This document shows positions 19,690-29,681 of a stretch of DNA of 64,000 bases, piece after piece (position 1 is the stretch's first letter; the number at the start of each line of letters is the position of its first letter). The translations under genes were made by a program, and so were the position numbers. The notes beneath the pieces were generated by a model. It saw nothing but the letters and a program-made list of their open reading frames with translations, was not told the origin of the DNA and ran no database searches. Origin of the DNA: Trichosporon coremiiforme (taxonomy: Eukaryota > Basidiomycota > Tremellomycetes > Trichosporonales > Trichosporonaceae); contig BCJJ01000007.1 of NCBI GenBank assembly GCA_039545355.1, positions 1,688,168 through 1,752,167 of the forward strand, written 5' to 3'.

Positions 19690-20543
19690 GGTGACTACGA
19701 GGGAAGGTCTAGCGACGGGAGTGTAGCGGAGAGAGTTCTAGCGGGGCGAAGAGGAGATCACGTTGGAGCTGTTTGTTCGAACTGTTTCGAACGAGTTCCT
19801 TTTATACCTGCGCGGGAGGTCATTTTCGTCATTGAGAGAGTGGGAAGAGAGATAAGCACCTGTTCGCACTCTGGGCGTGGGCTGCTGTGAGTAGAGAACC
19901 ACCGTAGCACGAGGGAGACTGATCGATGGGACATGCAGATCCAGCTGCAACACCAACAAACGTTCCAACAACAAAGCCACGGCTGGAAAATTACCGAGGG
20001 CCACATCGATAAAAACCGATAGGCATGCACAGAGCACATCCTGTGGTCAGCTGATCAGTACGAAGAAGCATAAAGGCGCGCGAAAAACAGTCGCGTCGCA
20101 CCACAACCTCGGTCCAGCACGTAGCGTCGCGGAGCGTCGTGCTCGCCATCTCCGATGGATGCACGATGCTGAAACCTTTGCACATCGCTGACGCCGGAAT
20201 AGCATTTGGAGTTGTTTCGCACCGTGCATCCGCCCCACGACGCCCCACTGCGCGACGGTCTTTCCCTGATCTTATCGGTCCGCAAGTCCGGAACGCCGTC
20301 TACAAGCCCGCGCATGATAGGCGTGCACGGCGACTTTCTGACGAGTTTATTCAGCGCGCTTACCTGCAGAAGTCTTATCTTATCGGTCGGTCTCCAACCA
20401 TTCCCAAAACACCGACCCCACCGGACTCAAACAACCTGACGCCACCATTGATTCCCTTACCTCCGCGCCGAATCACAACTTGCCAAAAGAAACGTTCGCA
20501 CCATCCTCTCGCGGATGCGAGAGGTTGATGCGCCGCTCTGGGC
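19690..20543. other. Spacer with possible GATA-factor sites
   Basis: Upstream of the thioredoxin-fold gene. CTTATC occurs at 20271-20276 and twice overlapping at 20374-20384, two of the three followed by GGTC. GATAAG is the core bound by fungal GATA factors. Function is inference only. Confidence 0.3.
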
Positions 20544-20634
20544 TGCCTTCTACCCGAATCGAACGGGTGACCGTTCCATAGTCCGATGATGCACCGCTAC
20601 TAGTGGAAAATTCTAGCCACTGAACTAAGAAGGC
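20544..20634 (-). tRNA. tRNA-Thr(AGT) with intron, copy 1
   Basis: Minus strand. Acceptor GCCTTCT/AGAAGGC, anticodon stem TTCCA/TGGAA, anticodon AGT at 20599-20601, intron about 18 nt, T-arm ACCCG/CGGGT, discriminator A. Confidence 0.9.
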
Positions 20635-20749
20635 CGAACACGTTGTGCTGCGCCAAGCGGAGCGGAATTCCGCCGGCCGCTTTCGACGCCGAAGAATGGT
20701 CAAAAAGCGGCGCTGGACATCCTAGGATGCCCCTCGCCGTGTAGACGTT

Positions 20750-20840
20750 GCCTTCTACCCGAATTGAACGGGTGACCGTTCCATAGCACGCCGAAGAGGA
20801 CACTACTAGTGGAAAATTCTAGCCACTGAACTAAGAAGGC
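20750..20840 (-). tRNA. tRNA-Thr(AGT) with intron, copy 2
   Basis: Tandem copy about 0.2 kb from copy 1. Exons are identical except one T-loop base (TTCAATT instead of TTCGATT). Anticodon at 20805-20807. The intron sequence is different but equally long. Confidence 0.9.
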
Positions 20841-20966
20841 CGGACACGGAGGTGAGTGCCGACGCCGAGGCGTGAGCGGGCGCGGCGGCGCAGCGCAGGC
20901 AGAGGCGGTGCATGGGTCCCGCCACTTGCAGCCACCTCGGAGCACCCTTCTCGGCTAACATCCGGT

Positions 20967-21473
20967 TCACCTTCTGCCCCTCCCTATTGGGAGCGTTCGG
21001 CGTCGCCCACCTCTGCTCCGGTAGCCTGTGTTTTCCATGTTCGTGTCCTTCAGACACTTCTGGCAAGCATCCGGCCGGTGGGCGTACGCATTTGTCTTGG
21101 TCGCGAAGTCCCTGCAGTTTAAGCACGGGAGTCCGCCTCGAGGCGGCGTATGGAGGCGGCTTACGACAGCAGATCCGTCAGCGTAGGTCAAGTTGCCGTT
21201 CCGCGAAAACGCGCACACTGGTCCAGGTATTGTGCACTGGTCGCACCAGTCCGGGGCCCATCCACGACAGTAGAGGTGCGACGAGGTAGAGGCCCTGCGA
21301 GGCGTTAGTTTTGTTAGTGGTGTCGGTGTCTGCGGTGGTGGTGGAAATCGGTATGGTGGATGGGGCAATCTCAACAGTAAACAACGCGGAACTACCTTCT
21401 TATACGTTTTGGGTACTGCACCACTTCGCGCTAGTGACGCCGGAAGTCGACCCCGCTGCATGCATGCATCCAA
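20967..21473 (-). CDS. Possible Cys-rich small protein
   Basis: The minus-strand frame contains cysteine pairs (YCRGWAPDWCDQC, GGLPCLNC, DACQKCLKD) that could bind metal or form disulfides. It has no Met with a good context close to them and no family was recognised. It could be an exon of an unresolved gene or chance. Confidence 0.25.
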   Translation of the reverse strand: MDACMQRGRLPASLARSGAVPKTYKKVVPRCLLLRLPHPPYRFPPPPQTPTPLTKLTPRRASTSSHLYCRGWAPDWCDQCTIPGPVCAFSRNGNLTYADGSAVVSRLHTPPRGGLPCLNCRDFATKTNAYAHRPDACQKCLKDTNMENTGYRSRGGRRRTLPIGRGRR

Positions 21474-22168
21474 ACATCACGCACATCCCGGCGGTGCCAC
21501 AATCCGCGCGCGCCTATCTTATCAGGAACGGCTAGTGATCGGTCCGATAAGCCGTTGTTTGCATCCCGTGCTACAAAATAACGCGTTCAAAATGAAAACA
21601 AACATGTTCCACGCACCGTCCACGCATAATCCACGCTCTGCAGAGACATTATCGAATGTGCTTCGTCTTCCTGTTGTTTAGTTTCGCACATCTCGAACGT
21701 AGAACTGCAATGAGTTCGGACGGACGGATCGCCATCTGCACGAAATCGCGCCAACCAGCCACCTTCCTGCGGCTGTGCAGAGTAGTTTTACCCGTAAAAG
21801 AACTCGGCTTTCGTAGTTTTCAGAGATTTCGTAGGCGCGCATGGGATAAGTCGCCGGCTTACGGCATGCTACATATCCGGATATGGTTAGCGTCGAAGAG
21901 CACCGGCAACTTAACAGATCAAGACGCCTGTCAGTCGGACGAGAGTTGCTCCGCAACCCAAATATCGCGCTTAGTTCGCGGGTTGACACGGGACGACGAG
22001 TCTTATCAGTTGCTTCGTCGATGGATAAATACTGATGTCGCGGAGACAAACATCCGACCGTGTCCGCTCTGAACAGAGTGGCTGGGAACACGATACGATC
22101 ACATACGCGGACTGCTATACACACTTTCAAACATGATACACAAGAGAGAGGGACTTGGGTTGGATGTT
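21474..22168. other. Spacer, 3' side of the allantoate-permease-type carrier
   Basis: Less GC-rich than its surroundings and containing several GATAAG/CTTATC hexamers (for example near 21515, 21546, 21844 and 22003). No gene called. Confidence 0.4.
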
Positions 22169-23735
22169 CTAGATCTTCTTCTCGTCGCTGGCGATGCTAG
22201 CTTCGCTTGACGAGGTAGTGTTGCCGTGCTCTGTCTCGACGAGCTCGCTCTGCTTCTGCGCCCTGCGGCGCTGGCGCAGACTGTCCAAGTACCTGAGCAC
22301 GGCGAGGAGCAGGCCGAACGCGAGGATCGCAATGGCGATGCTAAAGCCACGGCGGTACTTGGGCTTATCGTCGGAACGGAAGATCTGAGCGCCGTAGATA
22401 CCTGCCGTGTTCGCGCCCATGATCACCATCGCCATCGCGAGGGCGCGCTCCTCCGTGTCCCGGGCTGTGAGGGACATCCAGGCGATGTTGAGCGGGTGCG
22501 AGAACGTGCCGAACGTCTGCGTCCACACGACGCCGAAGTACTTGACGCCCCGCTGGCCTTTAAGCTCAGTGAACGAACGGTTGAAGATGTATCCTGTCAT
22601 ATGACAAGCCAAGCCGGCGATGACGGTCTCGCCGCGCCGGTTGAAGTGGTCGCTGACCCAGGAGAAGACGAAGGAGACAGGAACCTGGAGCCAGAATCCG
22701 ACCGAGGCGAGCGCATTGCTCTCGAGGTTCTTGAACCCGAAGCTGTTGACGATGGAGGGCGAATAGGTGTCGAACGCGCGCTGCGGCCCATTGTTGCACA
22801 GCGTGATGAGGAAGTGCAGCCACAGGCGCCAGTTGCCAAACGCCCGCTTGAAGCCGTTCAGGGAGATGTGCTTCTTTTTCTTCTCCTTGGCGGGGTCGTC
22901 GAGCAGCACACGCGAGCGGAGGATGTCGAGCTCGCGCTGGGAGAAGTAGGACACACGGGGGAGGAAGGCGGATCCGGGCTTGCTGAAACTGTCCGGGAGG
23001 AAGAAGCCGTAGATGAACCCGGACGCAATGGTGAAGAGGCCCATGAGGAAGAAGAGCCAGAACCAGCCCGGCTTGCCCGCCACGCCGCGCATGTGCAGGA
23101 TGCCGTAGGCCAGGAGCTTACTGCTCGCCTGTCCAATCTGGTTGCCGAAGTAGAAGAACATGACTCGCTTCGCGGTCTCCGTACGCGTGTACCACGTGCT
23201 CAGCGTCCAGAGGCCGCCGGGGATGAAGCCGCTCTCGGTGACACCGAGGAGGAAGCGGGTTGCGATGAATGCGCCGTATCCGTGCTGGAAAGCTTGGAAG
23301 GTGCTGACGATGCCGAAGAGGAAGAGCTGGAGCGTGAGCCACTTGGCCGGACCTACACGGTACAGCGCCATGTTGGAGGGGACTTCGAAGAGCACAATGC
23401 CGAGGGAGAGCATCTGCTGCCCAACGTTGAACTGGTCTTGGTTTATCCCGACGTCTTTCATGAAGTTGTCCGTGAGCGCGTTCGCGACGTTGCCGCGGTC
23501 GAGCTGCAGGCAGAAGAAGCCCAGCGTCAGGATCGGCATGATTATGAGGTCCAGTCTGGGGTTAGTGGTGCCACAAGGAAAGGTCACGTGAAGGGGAAAC
23601 TCACTTGCGCTTGGCAGCACGCTCCTCTGCCTCTGTCCAGTCCTTCACGAGGGTGAGCCCCTCAGCCTCGCTGGGCGGGGGAGGGAAGAGCTCCGGATCG
23701 TGCTCCTGGTAGGGGACCTCCTGCTGCTTCGGCAT
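22169..23735 (-). CDS. MFS anion:cation symporter, allantoate permease (DAL5) type
   Basis: Exons 23735-23605 and 23555-22169, 505 residues, 48-nt intron with CTAACCCCAG end. Family members import allantoate, nicotinate, pantothenate or small carboxylates across the plasma membrane. A 45-residue hydrophilic start (MPKQQEVPYQEHDPELFPPP) leads to 12 helices. Family marks are LQLDRGNVANALTDNF after helix 1, MLSLGIVLFEVPSNMALYRVGPAKWL, ATRFLLGVTESGFIPGGLWTLSTWY and YFGNQIGQASS. The C-terminus is acidic and Ser-rich. A Met at 23789 is upstream in frame; 23735 was chosen as the shorter model that keeps the usual N-terminus. A TTTAAATA element lies about 55 nt upstream. Substrate unknown. Confidence 0.9.
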
Positions 23736-25165
23736 TGCGGTGTTCGAAGTGGGGTGAGTGGTGATTCGGAACATCTGCATGTCTTTCATATTTAAACGGC
23801 TCCGCTGACATCGGCAGCTCGTAAAGATCTACGACCAGAGAGATCGAGAGAGTTATGTACATTGCGACAGAGCGCAGTTCGATGGCGACATCCTACACAT
23901 GCACACCCATCATTTGTCGGTAGCAGAACATAGTAAGTCTTGGGAGGGAGAAAGATTTGTAGCAGAAGTCGATGGCGACATGGGCGTGAGGGCTTGGTAT
24001 AAAGACAGTGGTGGCCCAGACGAGCGCCAAGGAATGCCCAGACCTTTCTTGGCCCGACTTTTTCCCCGGTCGACCAGCTCGCTTCTGCGCCAGCAGCTGG
24101 GCGTCATCAGGTTCCAAGATCCAGCACGCACAGATGGAGTGCATGCATGCCTGTGTATTCCAGATATGGTGGAAGACAGAGCAGAGAGTGCGCCATTCTG
24201 CAGAACCACGCCCGGCACCGCGGCTGATAAGGATATTCGCAGCTTGATAGCCACGTGCAAGCCGAATGGACCAATCACAGTGCGGTACAACGCTGTCCTC
24301 ACAAACACTTCACCCGACATGGGTCGTGTGAGGCTGGGCATCGCTGCGCACATCGCACGGTCTGAAAGTCGACATTGGCATCAGAACATCGCTTGCAAGC
24401 TCATGCGTGACGAACAACTCGTGACACTGTGCTAGTCGTCCGAACGATACGCCACCCCAATCACTGATTAAGGACGGATAGGGGTAGCGTACCAGAGCCC
24501 AGCAAGCGAGCAATGACGCCCATCGAGCTCGGAACGCCCAGATCTCGGGAAGCATACAGAGATACTATTGGGGGGCTTCTGCTGTGTTTGGCGCGCTCCA
24601 TCGTCATGTCCAGGCTGGTCTGGCTATTGTTCGACCTCAACACTCACCTCTGTCACATCGCCAACCTCAACGGGCTTGTCGCTTCTTATGACCACACCAG
24701 CCACTGCGAAGACGATGCTCCACGCTCTGCACACATAAGCTTTCCAAACATTTCCCGGTACAACCTCCTCAGTCCAGCACATTCAGAGCATGAATTAGCG
24801 CAGGTGCAGATCACACCACCATTGTACCCCAACGCTTGTTTCGGGCCACTCCAAATCAGCTCTTACTTCCCCCTCGCTGTCACAGACCCTTGAGCATCCA
24901 GCTCGCTAATCATCGCTATGTAGTACCTTGCAATTGCGCAGGCAGTCGACGGCCGGTAGACGTCAAGTTCTAATCCACTCTCGTAAGAAAAGGTTCGAAG
25001 TGGCCGCGATCGGGCGATCGGCGATCCTCACTATCCTAGACGCCACCGCCACCGCCTACCACCGCCATTCGACCCGCTGCGACCTCCCCACACACGGCAG
25101 AGCCCCCGCATGCCCCTCCACCCTCCCAAAAGAGCCAAAAACGAACGCTCTTCAGCGTCGTAGTG
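23736..25165. other. Long spacer, promoter region of the carrier
   Basis: A 178-codon open frame on the + strand at about 23.9-24.4 kb has no domain or coding signature and is not called. Nothing else recognised. Confidence 0.5.
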
Positions 25166-25251
25166 CTTCCCGTCGGAGAATCGAACTCCGATCTCCCGCG
25201 GTCAAATTACGTAATGACAAGCGAGCATACTAGCCGTTATACGAACGGGAA
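25166..25251 (-). tRNA. tRNA-Asp(GTC) with intron, second copy
   Basis: Acceptor TTCCCGT/ACGGGAA, otherwise same exons as the copy at 18377. Anticodon at 25216-25218, discriminator G, intron sequence partly different. Confidence 0.92.
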
Positions 25252-25793
25252 GGGGCACATGCATGCTCTGTGCCCGCGGGAGCGTCTGCGGCGCCCCCGG
25301 GGGCGGACCTCGGAGCGCTGGAGGAGGTCGAGGATGTGTTGTGAAGACGTGCAAGGCTGGAGATGGTGGATCGGATTGGGAAATGGGTGGTGATGAAGTG
25401 GAGATGGGCGGCGATGAATGTCACGGAGCAACTGCGCCCCGCCCACCCCGCTTCTCTACGTGGGTCTCGGTGTCCGTCATGACGAGGTGCAGACTGGCTG
25501 CGATTCAGAGCCTGGCGTATCGCAGGGTGGGTGACGGATTGATTAGATAATGGCTCTTACGGCCGAGCGCCGTGGTTTGTTTTCGCGAGTCGGCCATGTC
25601 CGCCCCTAACCGCGTCTCGATTACCCGGCTAAAGAGTGGGCCTCCATACCCGCACATCCTTCGCGTTTCGGGAAACGTTGCTCCATCCTCGACTTCACTC
25701 CTTTGCACTTAGATACATAGACTCTTAGACTTGCCCTTCGTTCGAATCGCCCACCGCCCCGCCCACCCATCGACCCGAAGAAGACGCAACACC
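25252..25793. other. Spacer upstream of the enoyl-CoA hydratase
   Basis: No gene or repeat recognised. Confidence 0.5.
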
Positions 25794-26710
25794 ATGCCGT
25801 TCCAGACCCCGCCGCCCGAAACACCCTCCGACGCTCACATTGTCGTCACTTTTCCAGCCGAGCACATCCTGCACGTCGCCCTGAACCGCCCCCGGCAATG
25901 GAACGCGCTGAACAAAGTCACGAACGAGGCCCTCGACACCCTGTGGGACTGGTACGAGGCTGAGCCGAGCATGCGCTGCGCCATCATGGGCACGACGGCG
26001 GAGCGGGCGTTCTGCGCCGGTGGAGATCTGATCGAAATCGTACGTCTAGTACGCTGCACTCGCTGCGACCACGACGTCGGCTGGGGCTGACATGCAGGGC
26101 AAGGGCATCTCACCCATGCCGAAGAGCGGAACGGGTCTCGCTGGCCTCGCACGAAGAAAGATAAAGAAGCCGATCATTGCCGCTCTGCGCGGTATCGTCG
26201 TCGGAGGAGCGGTCGAGATGTTGACGAACCTCGACGTCGTCGTCGCTGGAGAAAGCGCAGTCCTCAGCCTGCCCGAGGCGAAGCGCGGCGTGCCTGCCGG
26301 CGGCGGCGGTCTGCCGCGGTTAGTCTACCTCGTCGGGCGTCAGAAGGGTGAGTCACCCCACCTCCATTTGTACTAACATGCAAGCCGCCGAATGGCTCAT
26401 GACGGGCCGCGACATTCCCGCCCGCGAAGCCGAGCGCAGTGGACTCGTGAACTGCGTCGTGCCCGACTCTGAGGTCGAAGCAACAGCGCTCGACATTGCG
26501 AAACAGACCGTGGCCAACTCGCCCGACTCGGTGCTGCTGCATTCCTGGGGCTTGAGGCTGGTCGAGGACGAAATGGGCTTTGACCGACACATGGACCGGT
26601 TCACCAAGAGTGACAAGTACAAAGCCGTCACGTCGGGCGAAAACTGGAGAGAGGGCATGAACGCGTTTGCGGAGAAGAGGGCGCCGAGATGGGTCGACTC
26701 GAAGCTTTAG
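25794..26710 (+). CDS. Peroxisomal enoyl-CoA hydratase/isomerase
   Basis: Exons 25794-26039, 26098-26347 and 26385-26710, 273 residues. Crotonase fold: adds water to, or shifts, the double bond of enoyl-CoA during beta-oxidation. RPRQWNAL near residue 35, FCAGGDLIEI near 77 (first oxyanion-hole Gly) and GIVVGGAVEM near 110 (second oxyanion motif, normally GxGxE) are in the expected order, followed by LPEAKRGVPAGGGGLPRLV. The protein ends WVDSKL, a PTS1 tripeptide, placing it in peroxisomes by established rule. Introns have GTACGT and GTGAGT donors; the second is 37 nt, with ACTAAC branch and an AAG acceptor. Neighbours are unrelated. Substrate chain length is not readable. Confidence 0.88.
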
Positions 26711-26734
26711 CTAGACATAGATGCATAGATACGG

Positions 26735-27393
26735 TCATCCGCTGCAGGAGAGGAACATGAACTTGTCACGCATGATGCACGTCCCGCAGCCTTGCGAACT
26801 GCAGTCGCTGTCGCGCGAACACGGCGTGTTCAGGCACCACATCTGGACCTTCCTCGTCGCCTCGGGGGGCACGTACGGCTTGCCGCGCGCTTCGTTGCTG
26901 CTCTCCTTCTCGCCCTCTTGTTTCCTATCGGTGGTCTGGTCTCGACACTCAAAGGGCACCTTTGGCCACGCCTCCTCGCCCTGTTCCCTCTTCTCGCTCC
27001 GGGCCCTGTCGATACGCTCATGCACGTCGTCCGTTAGGTTTCTTCCGCAGATCTCGCTCAGGTGTCCCGTCTTGGCGAACGCGTCCCAATCCCCGAGGTT
27101 CTTGAAGTAGGCCACTGTAGCTGGCCACGAGACGACGGCATGCTGCACCGCATGCCCCGAGGCGTCGTAGGAGGTGAGCACGCCCCAGTCGTCGAAATGG
27201 GCGAACCCATGTCCGTCTGCGGAACGCTTGATCGAGGATGAGGCAGAGTCGAGACCGGAGAAGCAGGAGGGGGAGGCGAGGTCCGGCTCGTAGTCTGCCA
27301 TTAGCCCAGATAGGAGGGGGACATACCGGTCGAGGTCGGGTGCGCCGCGACCGCGCCGAGGCCGACTAGGGCGAACAGGATGGCGGCTTTCAT
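26735..27393 (-). CDS. Secreted Cys-tailed protein, paralogue of the 27.9-kb gene
   Basis: Exons 27393-27327 and 27294-26735, 208 residues. The 32-nt intron has a GTATGT donor, GCTAATG branch and GGCAG acceptor. N-terminal signal peptide MKAAILFALVGLGAVAAHP. The core has HFDDWGVLTSYDASG and DDVHERIDRARSEKREQGE followed by WPKVPFECR, matched in the divergent neighbour by HLDIWGVVTALRG, DDVHERFEMVAREKDEAG and TPWPDGPWVER. Only this copy ends with a six-cysteine tail (WCLNTPCSRDSDCSSQGCGTC) and has a sequon (NLT). Secreted location follows from the signal peptide. Function unknown. Overlaps no other gene; convergent with the enoyl-CoA hydratase, 24 nt apart. Confidence 0.75.
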
Positions 27394-27942
27394 TTTGGGC
27401 TGGGGCTAGTGTGGTATGGCTTCGTCAAAGACAGACTGCGGGGCTTCTTATGTACCCTTCGGCCAGTCAAGTGGACTATAATCCGTGCGGGCAGCGGGCA
27501 GAGGGGTTCGGTTCCAGAAATACTCTGCATGTGATGTCCTCGCCCGTCTCCATGACTACGCCTGGAATCCAACCTTGTCGTCGTGCCCTCGTGCCCCCGG
27601 GCGATCTGAGAACTGGAGACTCAATCCAGACCAAGTAAGAAGCTTGTCAGGTCGGTCTGCATGCAGGAACACAAGGCACTTTCCCGCCGATCCCACAGAA
27701 GCCATTCTTGCTTCTCCGTTGCGTTGGATGTCTGGATCGGTGTTGGGATCTAAGGTGCGTGGGAGTCGGAGACGAGTGACCCAGAGGAAGGGAGTGCTAA
27801 AACGAAACCTTAATCGTCGGCTGCTGATGTCAACAACACGCGGAGGGGGTCGGTCCGAGATCACATGTGACATCCGCCTTAGTTCACTCCACTCGTCTAT
27901 CCAGCTCACGGAGCCGAAACTTCCATTGTCGCTATCTTCATC
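27394..27942. promoter_or_regulatory. Shared divergent promoter region of the paralogue pair
   Basis: 550 bp between the two head-to-head starts. No TATA box is evident. Nothing else recognised. Confidence 0.4.
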
Positions 27943-28533
27943 ATGCCCTCAAGCGCCGAGTACAACTATAGATCCTACCTCATCTCCGAGACGGCTTACC
28001 CGACACGCCGCGACGCGGTGGCGGCCATGAAGGCCATAACGGGCGAATACCGCAGCAGGCATCACCTCGATATCTGGGGTGTCGTGACGGCTCTGAGAGG
28101 CTGGCCGCCCGTCGGATCAACACCACACGCGGACCCGCAGTACGCCAAGACGCTGCCAGAGTCCAAGATCCAGAGGGAAGCGGCAGGCAGTCCGCCGTTC
28201 AAGGCGTATCTCCATGCCGTCGTCAGTGCGGCCGGGACTGAGGCGCACTTCCGGCAACTGGCCGAGGACGGGCATATGTGCGGGCGCGTTGAGGAGCCGG
28301 AACGGAGGAGGCCGAGGTACCTCGAGATTGCGGAGTATGCGAAGGGCTTGCCGGACGACGTTCATGAGAGGTTCGAAATGGTGGCGAGAGAGAAGGATGA
28401 GGCGGGGCTCACGCCTTGGCCAGACGGACCGTGGGTTGAGCGGCCCGAGGATCCGGTTGCCAGCTTGCCTGCGAAGGTGTACTCTACGCAATCACCAGAG
28501 GGGAAGAGCAAGGCAGACGAGTACGCGAGATAA
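27943..28533 (+). CDS. Cytosolic paralogue of the secreted 26.7-kb protein
   Basis: Single exon, 196 residues, starting MPSSAEYNYRSYLISE with no signal peptide. Shares the DIWGVVTAL and DDVHERFEMVAREKDEAG blocks with the divergent neighbour and lacks the cysteine tail. The arrangement suggests inverted duplication followed by gain or loss of a secretion signal. Family and function unknown. The C-terminal part is charged and Pro-rich. No lesion seen. Confidence 0.65.
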   Translation: MPSSAEYNYRSYLISETAYPTRRDAVAAMKAITGEYRSRHHLDIWGVVTALRGWPPVGSTPHADPQYAKTLPESKIQREAAGSPPFKAYLHAVVSAAGTEAHFRQLAEDGHMCGRVEEPERRRPRYLEIAEYAKGLPDDVHERFEMVAREKDEAGLTPWPDGPWVERPEDPVASLPAKVYSTQSPEGKSKADEYAR

Positions 28534-28627
28534 GGCGAGGTTCCCACGTAGATACATGGCGTTGGGTAGTTATACATACAAATTGTGAATTGCTGTGAAT
28601 GATCTAAACGTCTATCGATCTGGACTC

Positions 28628-29447
28628 TCAGCGACGGAGGGGCTTCTGCTTCTTCGCCGCCGGCTCCTCTTCGGCAGGAGCGTAGCGAGCAACGCCCATC
28701 CAATATCCGGCCCAGTACTGCGCATTCAGCGCGTACCCAAGTGCTGTCTCGCGCGAGACGGGCGAGGCGTCCCAGTGCCCTCGAGGGGGAGGGTAGGCGA
28801 GTCCTGCGTCCGCTGAGGGCGCCTCGGCCTGCGGAGCGACAACGGCCGAGGTCTGGGGCGCCTCCCACTCTGGCTCGGCGCCTTCGTAGCCTGGCCATTC
28901 CTGCTCGTCATAGCCTGCTTCTTCCTCGACTTCTTCCTCTGGCTGCGCCTCAGCGTTGTCTCCGTCCGTCTCGATTGCTTCGTCAGCTGGCTGAGGCGAT
29001 GCGGGGCGATACGTCGGCGAAGAAGCGCGTTCGACTTGCGGTGTGGGGGTTGAGGTGGAGGTAGACGCAGAGTACGGGTTGGGTGCCGGGGACGCTTCGC
29101 TTCCGTTCGCATACGGGTTCTTCTTCCGCTTCTTGATTCTGGTCTCCTTCTCGGGCGGTTTCGAGGCCGTGTACCATCTGGACTGTCAGTTCGACGATCC
29201 GATAATGCTAGCAGTGATGTCTACTTACGATGAGCCGTACGCCGTCGCTCCCGGCAACGGCTGGCCCTTTGCCAGGGCGGCGGTCGCCTTGTCGAGCCAG
29301 CTGCCTGGTCCCGGGTTATGGATCTGATTGTCAGTTGCTACGGGTGTCCAGCTAACTTACGTGGAACTCTAGGAGGGACGCATCGTAGGCGTTGATGAGT
29401 TCGCGGTCGTCCCAGGCGCCCTTGTCAAAGGACAGGACGTTAGCCAT
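28628..29447 (-). CDS. SMN homologue (survival of motor neuron, Tudor-less)
   Basis: Exons 29447-29361, 29323-29229 and 29177-28628, 243 residues. Core subunit of the complex that loads Sm rings onto spliceosomal snRNAs, in cytoplasm and nucleus. Residues 5-29 (LSFDKGAWDDRELINAYDAS) form the Gemin2-binding helix. Residues about 206-225 (ALGYALNAQYWAGYWMGVAR) are the YG box that drives oligomerisation, with Y/G spacing intact. Between them is a disordered, acidic, Pro-rich linker; there is no Tudor domain, as in fission-yeast Smn1. The tail is basic (KKQKPLRR). Introns are 37 and 51 nt with GTAAGT donors and CTGAC branches. Divergent from the CSTF2 gene, 234 bp between starts. Confidence 0.9.
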
Positions 29448-29681
29448 GGCCGTTGCGGGAGTCGATGATGTCAACTGCTCGCCGCTGCTTTCGAAATCTC
29501 GTAGGAAGCCTTGGCTCTGTTGTGATCATCTGATCCCGTTGCCGCCAGCCGACTTCACCGGCAGTCCACGTGATAATACTCCCGCTCGTCATGACCGCAA
29601 CCGCTGAAATCATCGCGACCACTGGCAACAATAATGCACGAAGCTACGCTCTCAAGCATCCATCCACGACTTCGAAACACT

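Noticed and set aside
22226..23656. 476-codon open frame on the + strand
   Set aside because: Exact antisense shadow of the allantoate-permease-type MFS gene; Glu/Arg-rich nonsense composition with no domain.
23899..24435. 178-codon + strand open frame
   Set aside because: No domain, paralogue or convincing composition; lies in the carrier's promoter region.
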